DNA of 6,989 nt from Nitrospirota bacterium (GCA_016214425.1 JACRON010000027.1:1-6989); one strand, 5' to 3'; shown: positions 1 to 5,984, counted from the stretch's first letter. Made by a program: numbers and translations. Notes: a model not told the origin generated them from the sequence alone.

Positions 1-252
1 AATAAATATCTTAACCTCCAGCCAGTGCTTGACAAACTATCTGCTGATGCAGGACTCGTCAGCCGCGTTCGGGACGATGATGAAGATGAAGAAAAAGAAA
101 AATATGGTTCAACATGGGTTCTCCTTGCAAGACAAAAAGCAGACTTTGGCAGATTAGCCCATAATAAAAACTGGAAGGATCTTGAAAAGTGGAATTTCAT
201 CAAGACATGGACAGATGATTTTTCCAATGTGCTATCTGTTTTCAAATGGTAG
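1..252 (+). CDS. C-terminal end of a probable spermidine-synthase-like protein (5' part outside window)
   Basis: The reading frame is open from the first base and ends at TAG 250-252, so only the last 83 residues are visible. They contain an acidic run (DDDEDEEKEK) followed by STWVLLARQ and the terminal WTDDFSNVLSVFKW. From memory, an ending with Trp-Thr-Asp-Asp-(F/Y)-Ser-N and a late -KW is typical of spermidine/spermine-synthase-like proteins, including large membrane-fused versions; no catalytic part is in view to confirm it. An internal GTG at 25-27 could be mistaken for a start, but coding sequence clearly continues upstream of it. A long perfect hairpin begins directly after the stop codon, so this is probably the last gene of its transcript. 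The family call is moderate; that this is a real truncated gene end is much surer. Confidence 0.6.
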   Translation, partial: NKYLNLQPVLDKLSADAGLVSRVRDDDEDEEKEKYGSTWVLLARQKADFGRLAHNKNWKDLEKWNFIKTWTDDFSNVLSVFKW

Positions 253-291
253 TTTACCCCGTTAGAGAACATAATTTTCTAACGGGGTAAA
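253..291. terminator. Strong hairpin right after the stop codon, probable terminator
   Basis: A perfect 14-bp inverted repeat (left arm 253-266, TTTACCCCGTTAGA; right arm 278-291) starts one base after the TAG of the upstream gene. Two further A-T pairs and a G-T pair can extend the stem towards a 5-base loop. There is no clear T-run after it on either strand, so it is not a textbook intrinsic terminator. It may stop or protect the 3' end of the upstream transcript, or work with a factor. The hairpin itself is certain; its role is inferred from position. Confidence 0.6.
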
Positions 292-363
292 TGACCTCTC
301 ATTACTGCAAGGCGTCAAGTTCATGTACCTGTGGCTTCCTTAAAGACTGGCTTGATTATACCC

Positions 364-392
364 TTGACGGTATTTATAGAGTGTGCTTTAAT
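364..392 (+). promoter_or_regulatory. Predicted sigma70-type promoter for the DUF433/DUF5615 pair
   Basis: TTGACG (364-369) is five of six to the -35 consensus. It is followed after exactly 17 bases by TTTAAT (387-392), five of six to the -10 consensus. Transcription would begin near 399 and leave a leader of about 65 bases before the antitoxin start at 466. The CGTCAAG at 313-319 and the CTTGACG at 363-369 form a 7-bp inverted pair, and the second arm covers the -35 box. Such a pair could be an operator for autoregulation, as is common in toxin-antitoxin operons, but this is speculative. Confidence 0.5.
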
Positions 393-465
393 TAAAGTAG
401 CAGATCAAATAACACTTAAATGAAAGTTTGCTAAATTACTATCGTTGACCATTAAGGAGGAAAAA

Positions 466-711
466 ATGAATCCAAAACAATTATTGGAAAGAATCACTAT
501 TAACCCTGATGTAATGGTTGGCAAACCAACTATCAGGGGCTTGAGGATTACTGTTGAGCAGATTTTAAAGGCATTAGCTAAAGGAATTACTGTTAAGGAG
601 CTGATAGAGGACTATCCTGAATTAGAACCTGAAGATATACAGGCTGTTTTATTATATGCAGCGGAATTGGTGAGCGAAGAACAGGTATTTGAAGTAGGCA
701 TAGGTGCTTAA
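466..711 (+). CDS. DUF433 family antitoxin (VapB-like), intact
   Basis: This 81-residue protein belongs to the DUF433 family, small helix-turn-helix proteins that act as antitoxins to DUF5615 (PIN-like nuclease) toxins and usually repress their own operon. The family signature runs from about residue 6 to 60: RITINPDVMVGKPTIRGLRI, then ILKALAKGITVKELIEDYP and the LEPEDIQAVLLYA helix. The start is ATG 466 because AAGGAGG lies at 454-460, five bases upstream; an in-frame TTG at 445 would add seven residues but has no such site. The stop at 709-711 sits three bases before the ATG of the toxin remnant, the normal two-gene layout. The antitoxin has no visible damage, whereas its partner is almost wholly deleted, so it is now an orphan unless it controls another toxin elsewhere in the genome. 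Confidence 0.88.
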   Translation: MNPKQLLERITINPDVMVGKPTIRGLRITVEQILKALAKGITVKELIEDYPELEPEDIQAVLLYAAELVSEEQVFEVGIGA

Positions 712-714
712 AAA

Positions 715-809
715 ATGGATAAAAGCTTGAAGTTTTTAGTAGATGTTGGTGTTAATTATTTAATAATTTTTGTGTTTTTAAGGGTGGAAGATTAAGGATT
801 AGAAAATAA
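715..809 (+). pseudogene. Remnant of a DUF5615 PIN-like toxin, internally deleted and frameshifted
   Basis: ATG 715 opens MDKSLKFLVDVGV, the characteristic start of DUF5615 toxins (first beta strand with the N-terminal acidic residue of the PIN-like active site). In this frame the reading runs on to TAA 793-795 with no further family similarity. In the +2 frame, from about 756 to the TAA at 807-809, the sequence reads LFNNFCVFKGGRLRIRK, which matches the usual end of the same family (a late beta strand, then GRLRIR). The two ends are joined within roughly 753-762. A complete toxin is about 110-120 residues, so around 80-90 codons covering the rest of the nuclease site are missing and the frames no longer agree. 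No active toxin can be made. The placement three bases after the DUF433 stop supports the identity. Confidence 0.78.
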
Positions 810-939
810 AGATGCGATTATCTATAACGAGTAGCTGAACTTATGCTCTGCTCAAATGCCTTTCAGTAATTCGGCAAGCCACATCTCCATTATACGCCAT
901 ATGCCATTGCAAAGAACCGTTTTTTTTTATGAAGAATGA
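810..939. other. Non-coding stretch between the toxin remnant and the PNPOx gene
   Basis: No supportable gene is visible. It holds a run of nine T (920-928) with no hairpin in front of it, an isolated perfect TATAAT on the minus strand (889-894) without a matching -35, and an 11-base near-tandem copy, ATGAAGAATGA at 929-939 followed by ATGAAGAATGT at 940-950. The repeat places two start codons in different frames; the first reads MKNE and stops at TGA 941-943. The minus strand has short open pieces with stops that I could not assign to any family. Confidence 0.4.
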
Positions 940-1371
940 ATGAAGAATGTGACGGATATTATAGAATATTTCAATCATTGCCCAGCTAAAAGCATGGCAA
1001 CCGTTGATGCCAACGGAAATCCAAATATCTGCCTTTGTGGTTCAGCTTTTATGAGCAATGAACAAACAATTCAGGTGCTTTATGGGTATTTTGACCAAAG
1101 CTATGCAAACCTGCAGCAAAATCCCCATGCTGTTTTCTTAGCATCTAAAGTTTTTTCAGAGTCTTACTGGCGGCACTTTGAAGCTACGGGTGAAAAACTG
1201 TATGTTCCATGATATAGGTTCCATTGCAGATTAACTAAGGAATTAACGGACCCTTTGCAACTGCTTCAGATGAAAGAACGTTTATTGCCGAGAGTTGGAA
1301 AGCGTATTGTAAGTGGTTTTAAATCTTTATTGATTTTTGATATTGAAAAGATACGAGAAATTATTTTTTGA
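940..1371 (+). pseudogene. PNPOx-fold FMN-binding (pyridoxamine 5'-phosphate oxidase-like) protein, split by one in-frame TGA
   Basis: Residues 1-90 look like the N-terminal half of a small split-barrel flavoprotein: an ITDIIEYF-type helix, then PAKSMATVDANGNPNICLCGSAFM, a strand with QVLYGYF, and SYANLQQNPHAVFLA, the order usual in PF01243-like proteins of 130-145 residues. At 1210-1212 a TGA interrupts the frame, yet the same frame goes on as YRFHCRLTKELTDPLQLLQMKERLLPRVG and later FKSLLIFDIEKIREIIF, ending at TGA 1369-1371. This is the expected C-terminal half, giving 143 codons in total, a normal family length. The interruption is therefore one substitution, most simply GGA (Gly) to TGA. 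No frameshift is needed. The Shine-Dalgarno before ATG 940 is weak. It could be a nonsense mutation, a sequencing error, or (least likely) recoding. Substrate is unknown; such proteins reduce or bind varied cofactors and xenobiotics. Confidence 0.75.
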
Positions 1372-1453
1372 CTCTTCAGCAAATCTGTGGGCATGTCTTA
1401 ACGGCTCGGGGATATGCAGGTTTTTTATCTTCATTTTAATCTAACCTTTTTTA

Positions 1454-1615
1454 TCATCTTCTATCCTCACGAAGTTTAGCCAAGCACCTGACACAGAAGT
1501 TAGGACATTTTATATCAGTATCTTTAAGTGAATTGGAAAAATACATTATACACCTCTGGTCTTTACAGTGCCCTAATCCGAAGGTATGGCCGAGTTTTTG
1601 AAAATTAGTTTTAGG
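1454..1615 (-). pseudogene. C-terminal relic of an archaemetzincin zinc protease
   Basis: The minus strand from 1615 to the TGA at 1454-1456 (followed at once by TAA) reads through LGHTFGLGHCKDQRCIM, then YFSNSLKDTDIKCPNFC, VRC and LAKLREDRR. This reproduces the archaemetzincin signature: the end of the HExxHxxGxxHC zinc motif, a second Cys four residues on with Met, the FSNSL-DTD segment and the CxxC structural-zinc pair at the tail. Where the family has HELGH, this copy has QKLGH (CAA AAA CTC GGC CAT at 1600-1586), so the first zinc histidine and the catalytic glutamate are both gone, each explainable by one base change. Only five more codons precede this before TAA 1616-1618; the first ~120 residues are absent. 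It lies in the same strand and frame just past the DUF362 relic. It cannot encode an active protease. Confidence 0.8.
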
Positions 1616-1627
1616 TTATTAAGATTT

Positions 1628-2453
1628 TTATCCTGTGCGAGACTCCTGTTGTAGTATCTTTATTAATTTGTCCGCATACCTTCTGCTCTCTTCATCATCT
1701 GCAACTATCTCTATCTCCTCTGACTTAGAAACCCCAATGCCAAGCTCTACAGCCCTTGCAATCTGCTCCTGCTCAAAGATTTTTCTTTCCATTATTGCTT
1801 TATTGCTTCCGAGTTCTTTCAACATGGCAAGACCGACTGCATCTATTGCTATCCTGTCTGTTCCTGCAATTATTACATCTGCAGGGCCTCCGTCTACAAA
1901 TGCCTCTATTGCATCAAGGAGTATAAGAGAAGGATTATATGCCTGATTTATCTCTGCTATCATCTTCCTCATGCTGCGGAAGGATGTGTGCAGATCTGTC
2001 ATGTTCTTTTTATGTGTAACGCCAACAGAAAGCTTTAATGACATGGTAAATACACCGCTGTATCTGTGCGTCTTTAAACAGCAGGTTGAAACAATGCACT
2101 CTGAATCAAGGACTGGCTTTGCCACATAGAATCCGTCATTCCAATGGCTATCTTTTGATTTTATCTTTACCCAAGCATCTGATGAAAGCTCTTCAAAATT
2201 TATGAGACCTACATCATATTTCTTGCAAAGCTCATAAATCCCCTTATCAGTTAAAGAGCAGGACTTTTTTGTCTTTTACAGGATTTATATTGAGCAGGTC
2301 TATTGCCCTTTTTACGCCTGATTGCCTGTCAGAGGTCTTGATAAGCGAGACCTTTGTCTTTTTATTCTCTGATGCAAAGACCTCCTTATCCATTGTCATG
2401 GCAGATAACACACCTCCTGCAGCAATCATCATAAACTCGCGACGGTTAATCAT
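1628..2453 (-). pseudogene. Tat-exported DUF362 protein, broken by an internal deletion and frameshift
   Basis: ATG 2453 starts MINRREFMMIAAGGVLSAM, a twin-arginine (Tat) signal with a short hydrophobic stretch, and continues to VKDKKVLLFN before TGA 2247-2249. In the next frame, from about 2254, the sequence reads LTDKGIYELCKKYDVGLINF, then DAWVKI, SHWNDGFYVAKPVLD, STCCLKTHRYSGVFTMSLK and LILLDAIEAFVDGGP, the core of DUF362 (PF04015), ending at TAA 1628-1630. In intact relatives roughly 45 residues with an N-F-N-x-A-D-P-F-P segment stand between these parts; here they are missing and the frames disagree, so the join at about 2249-2260 is a deletion plus frameshift. A GTG at 2125 could start a 165-residue C-terminal piece, but without signal or N-terminal half. 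DUF362 function is poorly known. The start overlaps the DUF2007 stop by 8 bp. Confidence 0.82.
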
Positions 2454-2661
2454 TATTTTTCCCTATAACTGCCTTAGCCGCCTCAAAATCCTCCTTCATC
2501 ACAAGAATCTTTATCTCTCCCATCTTGCCGATATTAACAGGGTATGGAGTAACCTTTGAAGATTTTATTACAACTGGTATGCCGCCGCTTTCAAGGAGGT
2601 CTTTTATCATCTCAGCCTCTATCTCGTCATAGGTCACAAGGAGTTCTGACCACTCAGCCAC
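2446..2661 (-). CDS. DUF2007 family small protein (putative signal-transducing domain)
   Basis: A 71-residue cytoplasmic protein with no membrane segment. The pattern WSELLVTYDEIEAEMIKDLLESGGIPVVI followed by a variable loop and GEIKILVMKEDFEAAKAVI fits DUF2007 (PF09413), a ferredoxin-like alpha/beta fold in which the first helix carries the E-A-E/x-x-x-x-L-L-E-x-x-G-I-P motif. The biochemical role is not established. GTG 2661 is the chosen start: GGAGGGAGAT lies a few bases upstream on the minus strand, the frame matches the family start, and there is no ATG near. The gene overlaps deoB by 8 bp at its start and the broken DUF362 gene by 8 bp at its end, so it is probably translated by coupling from deoB. 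Reading frame and length look undamaged, unlike the gene behind it. Confidence 0.75.
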   Translation of the reverse strand: MAEWSELLVTYDEIEAEMIKDLLESGGIPVVIKSSKVTPYPVNIGKMGEIKILVMKEDFEAAKAVIGKNND

Positions 2662-3820
2662 CCTTTATCTCCCTCCAGAAGCTCTCACCTGCCTTTAGCC
2701 TTTCTACCTTAAATATCTCTGCAATGGTCTGGCCTAAGTCTGCAAAGGTCTTTCTTGTACCTATATTTACGCCTGACTTAACACTATCTCCATAAACAAG
2801 CAGAGGCACATATTCCCTTGAATGGTCAGTGCTTGGTGTTGTAGGGTCGCATCCGTGGTCTGCTGTGATTATGAGGATGTCATCCTTTTTCATTTTATCC
2901 AGTATCTTTGGAAGCTCTTTGTCAAATTCTATTAAAGCCTTTGCATAACCCTGTGTATCGTTTCTATGCCCGTATTTTGAATCATAGTCATTTAGATTTA
3001 CAAAAATGAGTCCCTTTTCAATCTTGGGCATTGCCTTTAATATCTTTTTAATGCCGTCTGCATTATCCTTTGTATGAATGGAATCAGTTATCCCTTTGCC
3101 TGCAAATATATCATCTATCTTTCCTATGCCCAATACCTGAATAAGGTTGTCAGTTAATATGTCTAAAAGTGTCTTCTCAGGCGGCAGAAGCGAAAAGTCC
3201 CTTCTCCGTTCAGTTCTCACAAATTTTCCTGATGTGCCGACAAAGGGCCTTGCAATTACCCTGCTTACATTATGAGGGTGTTTTAGTATTGCCCTTGCAA
3301 TCCTGCACATCTCGTAGAGATTTTCAGGAGGTATTACATCCTCATGCGCTGCTATCTGAAACACGCTGTCTGCAGATGTATATATAATCGGGCTGCCTGT
3401 TTTTACATGCTCATCGCCAAGCTCATTGATAATCTCTGTGCCTGATGCAGGTTTGTTGCAGAGTATGCCTTTGCCAATCTTTTTTTTGAAAGGTTCTATT
3501 ATCTCTGATGGGAAACCTTTAGGATATGTTGGGAATGCCTTGTCTAAGATTATCCCGGCAATCTCCCAGTGGCCTGTTGTAGTATCCTTGCCCTTAGATG
3601 CCTCAGCCATGATGCCAAAGGAGGCAATGGGATTTTTTGACTTTTTTATCCCTTCAAATCTGCCAATATTCCCAATGCCGAGCATCTCAAGATGAGGAAG
3701 CTTTATGCCGCCCACTGCCTTTGCAATATTGCCGAGGGTATTGCTCCCCTCATCTTTATATTCCCCTGCATCCGGAAGTTCGCCGATTCCAAGGCTGTCA
3801 AGGATGATTAGAAGAACCAT
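2654..3820 (-). CDS. deoB: Phosphopentomutase DeoB
   Basis: DeoB interconverts (deoxy)ribose 1-phosphate and (deoxy)ribose 5-phosphate, linking nucleoside phosphorolysis to central metabolism. The 388 residues match the family length. Visible elements of the alkaline-phosphatase-like two-metal site are Asp8 in LDSLGIGELPDA, the phospho-acceptor threonine cluster in KDTTTGHWE (Thr80 by comparison with the Bacillus enzyme), Asp280 and His285 in NDYDSKYGHRND, Asp321 and His322 in TADHG, and His333 in STDHSRE. The cap region between about 100 and 220 includes the PASGTEII and YTSADSVFQIAAHE stretches usual for the family. All key residues are present, so it should be active. The ATG at 3820 has AGAGGA upstream and lies 23 bp inside the end of deoC, which implies coupled translation and a shared deoxyribose-phosphate pathway. 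No own promoter or terminator is seen. Confidence 0.95.
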   Translation of the reverse strand: MVLLIILDSLGIGELPDAGEYKDEGSNTLGNIAKAVGGIKLPHLEMLGIGNIGRFEGIKKSKNPIASFGIMAEASKGKDTTTGHWEIAGIILDKAFPTYPKGFPSEIIEPFKKKIGKGILCNKPASGTEIINELGDEHVKTGSPIIYTSADSVFQIAAHEDVIPPENLYEMCRIARAILKHPHNVSRVIARPFVGTSGKFVRTERRRDFSLLPPEKTLLDILTDNLIQVLGIGKIDDIFAGKGITDSIHTKDNADGIKKILKAMPKIEKGLIFVNLNDYDSKYGHRNDTQGYAKALIEFDKELPKILDKMKKDDILIITADHGCDPTTPSTDHSREYVPLLVYGDSVKSGVNIGTRKTFADLGQTIAEIFKVERLKAGESFWREIKGG

Positions 3821-4481
3821 TTATAAATTCCTCTACAATCTTCACTCCTGAACTTGTTCCTATTCTTGAAGCGCCTGCCTGAACCATTTCTGTTACAGTT
3901 TTCAAATCTCTTATCCCGCCTGCTGCCTTTATATACGCCCTGTCGCTCACAGTCTTCTTTAATAAGACCACATCATCAACTGATGCGCCCTTTGAACCAA
4001 AGCCAGTGGATGTCTTTATAAAGAGCGCGCCTGCCTCTACAGCAAGGAGCGCTGCCTTTATCTTTTCATCTTCAGTAAGGTAGCAGGTCTCTATAATTAT
4101 CTTATGAACAACATGCCTTGTTACATTTATTATGTTTCTTATCTCCATCCCGACCAGATTGTAGTTCTCTGATTTTAATGCGCTGATATTTATTACAACA
4201 TCAAGCTCATCTGCGCCGTTCTTTACAGACTCTACTGCCTCAACCAATTTTACAGCAGTTGTATTTGCGCCAAGAGGAAAACCCACAACCGTTGCCACCT
4301 TTACAGCAGAATCGCGCAGAAGCTCCTTTGCATCTGCAATATAACATGGATGCACGCAGACAGATGCAAAGGAATATTTTTTAGCCTCCTCGCATACCTT
4401 TTTAATTGCTGAGAAAGATGCATCAGGGCTAAGGATGGTATGGTCAATGACTCGCGCAAGCTCCTCTTTTGTTTTAAACAT
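3798..4481 (-). CDS. deoC: Deoxyribose-phosphate aldolase DeoC
   Basis: DeoC is a class I aldolase that splits 2-deoxyribose 5-phosphate into acetaldehyde and glyceraldehyde 3-phosphate. From ATG 4481 the protein has 227 residues. Recognisable parts are IDHTILSPD near residue 12, VCVHP at 41-45, VVGFPLGANTT at 65-75, LDVVINI with Asp94, the Schiff-base lysine in FIKTSTGFG (Lys156) and the second active-site lysine in YIKAAGGIR (Lys185), with the phosphate-binding RIGTSSG near the end. An upstream in-frame ATG at 4517 would add 12 residues (ISIKEKKGSI) lying inside mltG; I prefer 4481 because GGGGAG sits at 4486-4491 and the family begins just here. The start shares one base with the mltG stop (TAATG). 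Its end overlaps deoB, its natural partner, by 23 bp. Confidence 0.95.
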   Translation of the reverse strand: MFKTKEELARVIDHTILSPDASFSAIKKVCEEAKKYSFASVCVHPCYIADAKELLRDSAVKVATVVGFPLGANTTAVKLVEAVESVKNGADELDVVINISALKSENYNLVGMEIRNIINVTRHVVHKIIIETCYLTEDEKIKAALLAVEAGALFIKTSTGFGSKGASVDDVVLLKKTVSDRAYIKAAGGIRDLKTVTEMVQAGASRIGTSSGVKIVEEFINGSSNHP

Positions 4482-5536
4482 TATACTCCCCTTCTTCTCT
4501 TTAATTGATATTTCCACACAGCCCTGTTATGGTCTTTCAGGTTGGTGGAGAAAAAGTGCTGGCCGTTGTTCATAGAGACAAAATACAGAAACGGAGAATC
4601 TGCAGGATAAAGTGCAGAATATATTGCCATTCTCCCTGGATTTGCAATAGGCCCCGGCGGGAGGCCCTTCATGCGGTAGGTATTATAAGCCGTCTTTGTC
4701 TGGAGGTCTTTTTTAGTTATATTGCCGTTGTAATTTTTTATGCCGTAGATTACTGTTGGGTCGCTCTGCAGCGGCATCCCCTTTTTTAATCTGTTGTGAT
4801 AAACAGCAGAGACAATAGGCATCTCATCTTTAGAGCTTGTTTCTTTTTCAATTATAGATGCCAATGTTATTACCTCCTTCATTGACATGCCGAGCTGTCT
4901 TGCCCTGTTTTCAAATTCCGGGGTATAAACAGAGAAAAACTTGGATGCCATTGCGCTGATTATCTCCTCTAATTTCTGATTCTTTGAAAAGAAGTATGTC
5001 TCTGGAAAAAGATGGCCCTCAAGGCTTTCACCGTCAATATTGAATGACCTTATAAACTCCTTATCATGCACAAGTCTCCAATAATCCTTAAACTCTGTAA
5101 AACCCTCTTCCTCAAGAAGCCATCCAATCTGCTTAATGTTATAGCCCTCTGGTATGGTAATCTTATGCTGGTAGACCTTCCCGTTTTTTATAATATCAAG
5201 TATCTCTAAGGGGAGCATGCTGGTATGCAGCAAATACTCTCCTGCCTGCATCTTTCTGTCTGCACCCATTATCCTCGCAAGGAGCACAAAAAACCTCTTG
5301 CTTGCAACAACACCTTCAGCCTCAAGCTGCCTTGCCACCTCTTTAAGGCTTTTGCTTTCCTGGATTGTAATTATCTTAGAGAGCTTCTCTTTATTGGGCG
5401 GCGTATAGAGAAGTGTATATGTGTGTATGATAAGAAAAAGGAACGCAACGCCAAAGATAAAAACAAGGAATGAAGTTCTAAAGATAATACTGCGCTTCTT
5501 ATCAAGTTTATCTGTCTTTTTCTTCTTTGCCTTCAT
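4481..5536 (-). CDS. mltG: Endolytic murein transglycosylase MltG (YceG-like)
   Basis: MltG is an inner-membrane lytic transglycosylase that cuts nascent glycan strands and is thought to set their length. The 351 residues show a lysine-rich cytoplasmic start (1-18), one transmembrane segment (about 19-42, rich in F, L, I and V), a LysM-like region (about 55-120, with ITIQESKSLKEVARQLE and AGEYLL), and the YceG catalytic domain. In the latter are ITIPEGYN (127-134), EGHLFPETY (173-181), LASIIEKET with the catalytic Glu at 230, NRLKKGMPLQSDPTVIYG (248-265) and GLPPGPIANPG near 291-301. Nothing essential is missing. The start ATG lies 16 bp after the ruvX stop within a palindrome and has no good Shine-Dalgarno, so it may rely on coupling with ruvX. 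ruvX-mltG adjacency is common in bacteria. Confidence 0.93.
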   Translation of the reverse strand: MKAKKKKTDKLDKKRSIIFRTSFLVFIFGVAFLFLIIHTYTLLYTPPNKEKLSKIITIQESKSLKEVARQLEAEGVVASKRFFVLLARIMGADRKMQAGEYLLHTSMLPLEILDIIKNGKVYQHKITIPEGYNIKQIGWLLEEEGFTEFKDYWRLVHDKEFIRSFNIDGESLEGHLFPETYFFSKNQKLEEIISAMASKFFSVYTPEFENRARQLGMSMKEVITLASIIEKETSSKDEMPIVSAVYHNRLKKGMPLQSDPTVIYGIKNYNGNITKKDLQTKTAYNTYRMKGLPPGPIANPGRMAIYSALYPADSPFLYFVSMNNGQHFFSTNLKDHNRAVWKYQLKRRRGV

Positions 5537-5537
5537 A

Positions 5538-5554
5538 AATAACAGCCTGTTATT
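5538..5554. promoter_or_regulatory. 17-bp palindrome between the ruvX stop and the mltG start
   Basis: AATAACAG (5538-5545), one central C, and CTGTTATT (5547-5554) form a perfect palindrome. It fills nearly the whole 16-bp gap, reaching two bases into the ruvX TAA and ending one base before the mltG ATG, where a Shine-Dalgarno would be expected. It could be a protein-binding operator or a small hairpin tuning mltG translation; chance is also possible in AT-rich sequence. Confidence 0.3.
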
Positions 5555-5984
5555 AAGTTTCTTCCTTCAACGGAGATCGTAAATAATCAAGATACCCCTG
5601 AAGTATTATAGAGGCTGCCAGCATATCAACCACATCCTTCCGCTTTCTTCTGCTTAAACCTGCGTCAATAAGATTCCTCTCTGCTGCAACAGTGCTCAAT
5701 CTTTCATCCCATGTGTTTATCGGAACCACAATATGCTCTTTTAATAATGATATAAAATTATTTACCTTCTCTACCCCTGGGCCTAATGTCCCATTCATAT
5801 TTACAGGAAGACCTACAATAATCTCATCAGTCTCATACTCTTCTGCAATTTCCTTTATCTGCTTCACATCCTCCACAGCGCTTCTTCTATTTATAGTCTT
5901 TACTGCCTGGGCGCTCCAGCCCATCTCATCGCTTACAGCAACGCCGATTCTTTTATCGCCAAGATCCAATCCTAATATCCGCAT
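5553..5984 (-). CDS. ruvX: RuvX/YqgF RNase H-fold nuclease (16S rRNA maturation, Holliday-junction-resolvase-like)
   Basis: The RuvX (YqgF) family has an RNase H-like fold and is implicated in 5' processing of pre-16S rRNA; it was first predicted as a Holliday junction resolvase. The 143 residues equal the family length. Signature parts are ILGLDLGDKRIGVAVSDE at the N-terminus with the metal-binding Asp7, EIIVGLPVNMNGTLGPG at 54-70, TWDERLSTVAAE at 91-102 (Asp93, Glu94, Arg95), and DVVDMLAASIILQGYLD near the end with Asp120. All acidic active-site positions seem kept. ATG 5984 fits the family start exactly, but no Shine-Dalgarno is seen in the AT-rich bases before it; a palindromic repeat begins about 20 bp upstream, so its transcription may start in or near that repeat or come through from alaS. 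mltG follows after 16 bp. Confidence 0.93.
   Translation of the reverse strand: MRILGLDLGDKRIGVAVSDEMGWSAQAVKTINRRSAVEDVKQIKEIAEEYETDEIIVGLPVNMNGTLGPGVEKVNNFISLLKEHIVVPINTWDERLSTVAAERNLIDAGLSRRKRKDVVDMLAASIILQGYLDYLRSPLKEET

Noticed and set aside
291..395. 34-residue Cys-containing ORF (MTSHYCKASSSCTCG...) after the hairpin
   Set aside because: Its ATG overlaps the hairpin arm, no ribosome site is present, its 3' end runs through the predicted promoter, and it resembles no family I know.
889..894. Perfect TATAAT on the minus strand as a promoter for antisense RNA over the toxin-antitoxin locus
   Set aside because: No acceptable -35 hexamer stands 16-18 bases upstream and no gene follows on that strand.
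1210..1212. TGA in the PNPOx gene as selenocysteine or reassigned codon
   Set aside because: Other genes here end with TGA, the family has no known selenocysteine at this point, and no obvious SECIS hairpin is seen by eye.
1635..1946. Plus-strand open frame of 103 codons
   Set aside because: It is antisense to the DUF362 core; the serine/isoleucine-rich composition is that of a shadow frame.
2556..3695. Plus-strand open frames opposite deoB and DUF2007
   Set aside because: They are antisense to genes with all expected motifs and have no ribosome sites or recognisable domains.
3798..4517. Longer DeoC starting at ATG 4517
   Set aside because: The extra 12 residues lie inside mltG, fall outside the family start, and the Shine-Dalgarno at 4486-4491 favours ATG 4481.
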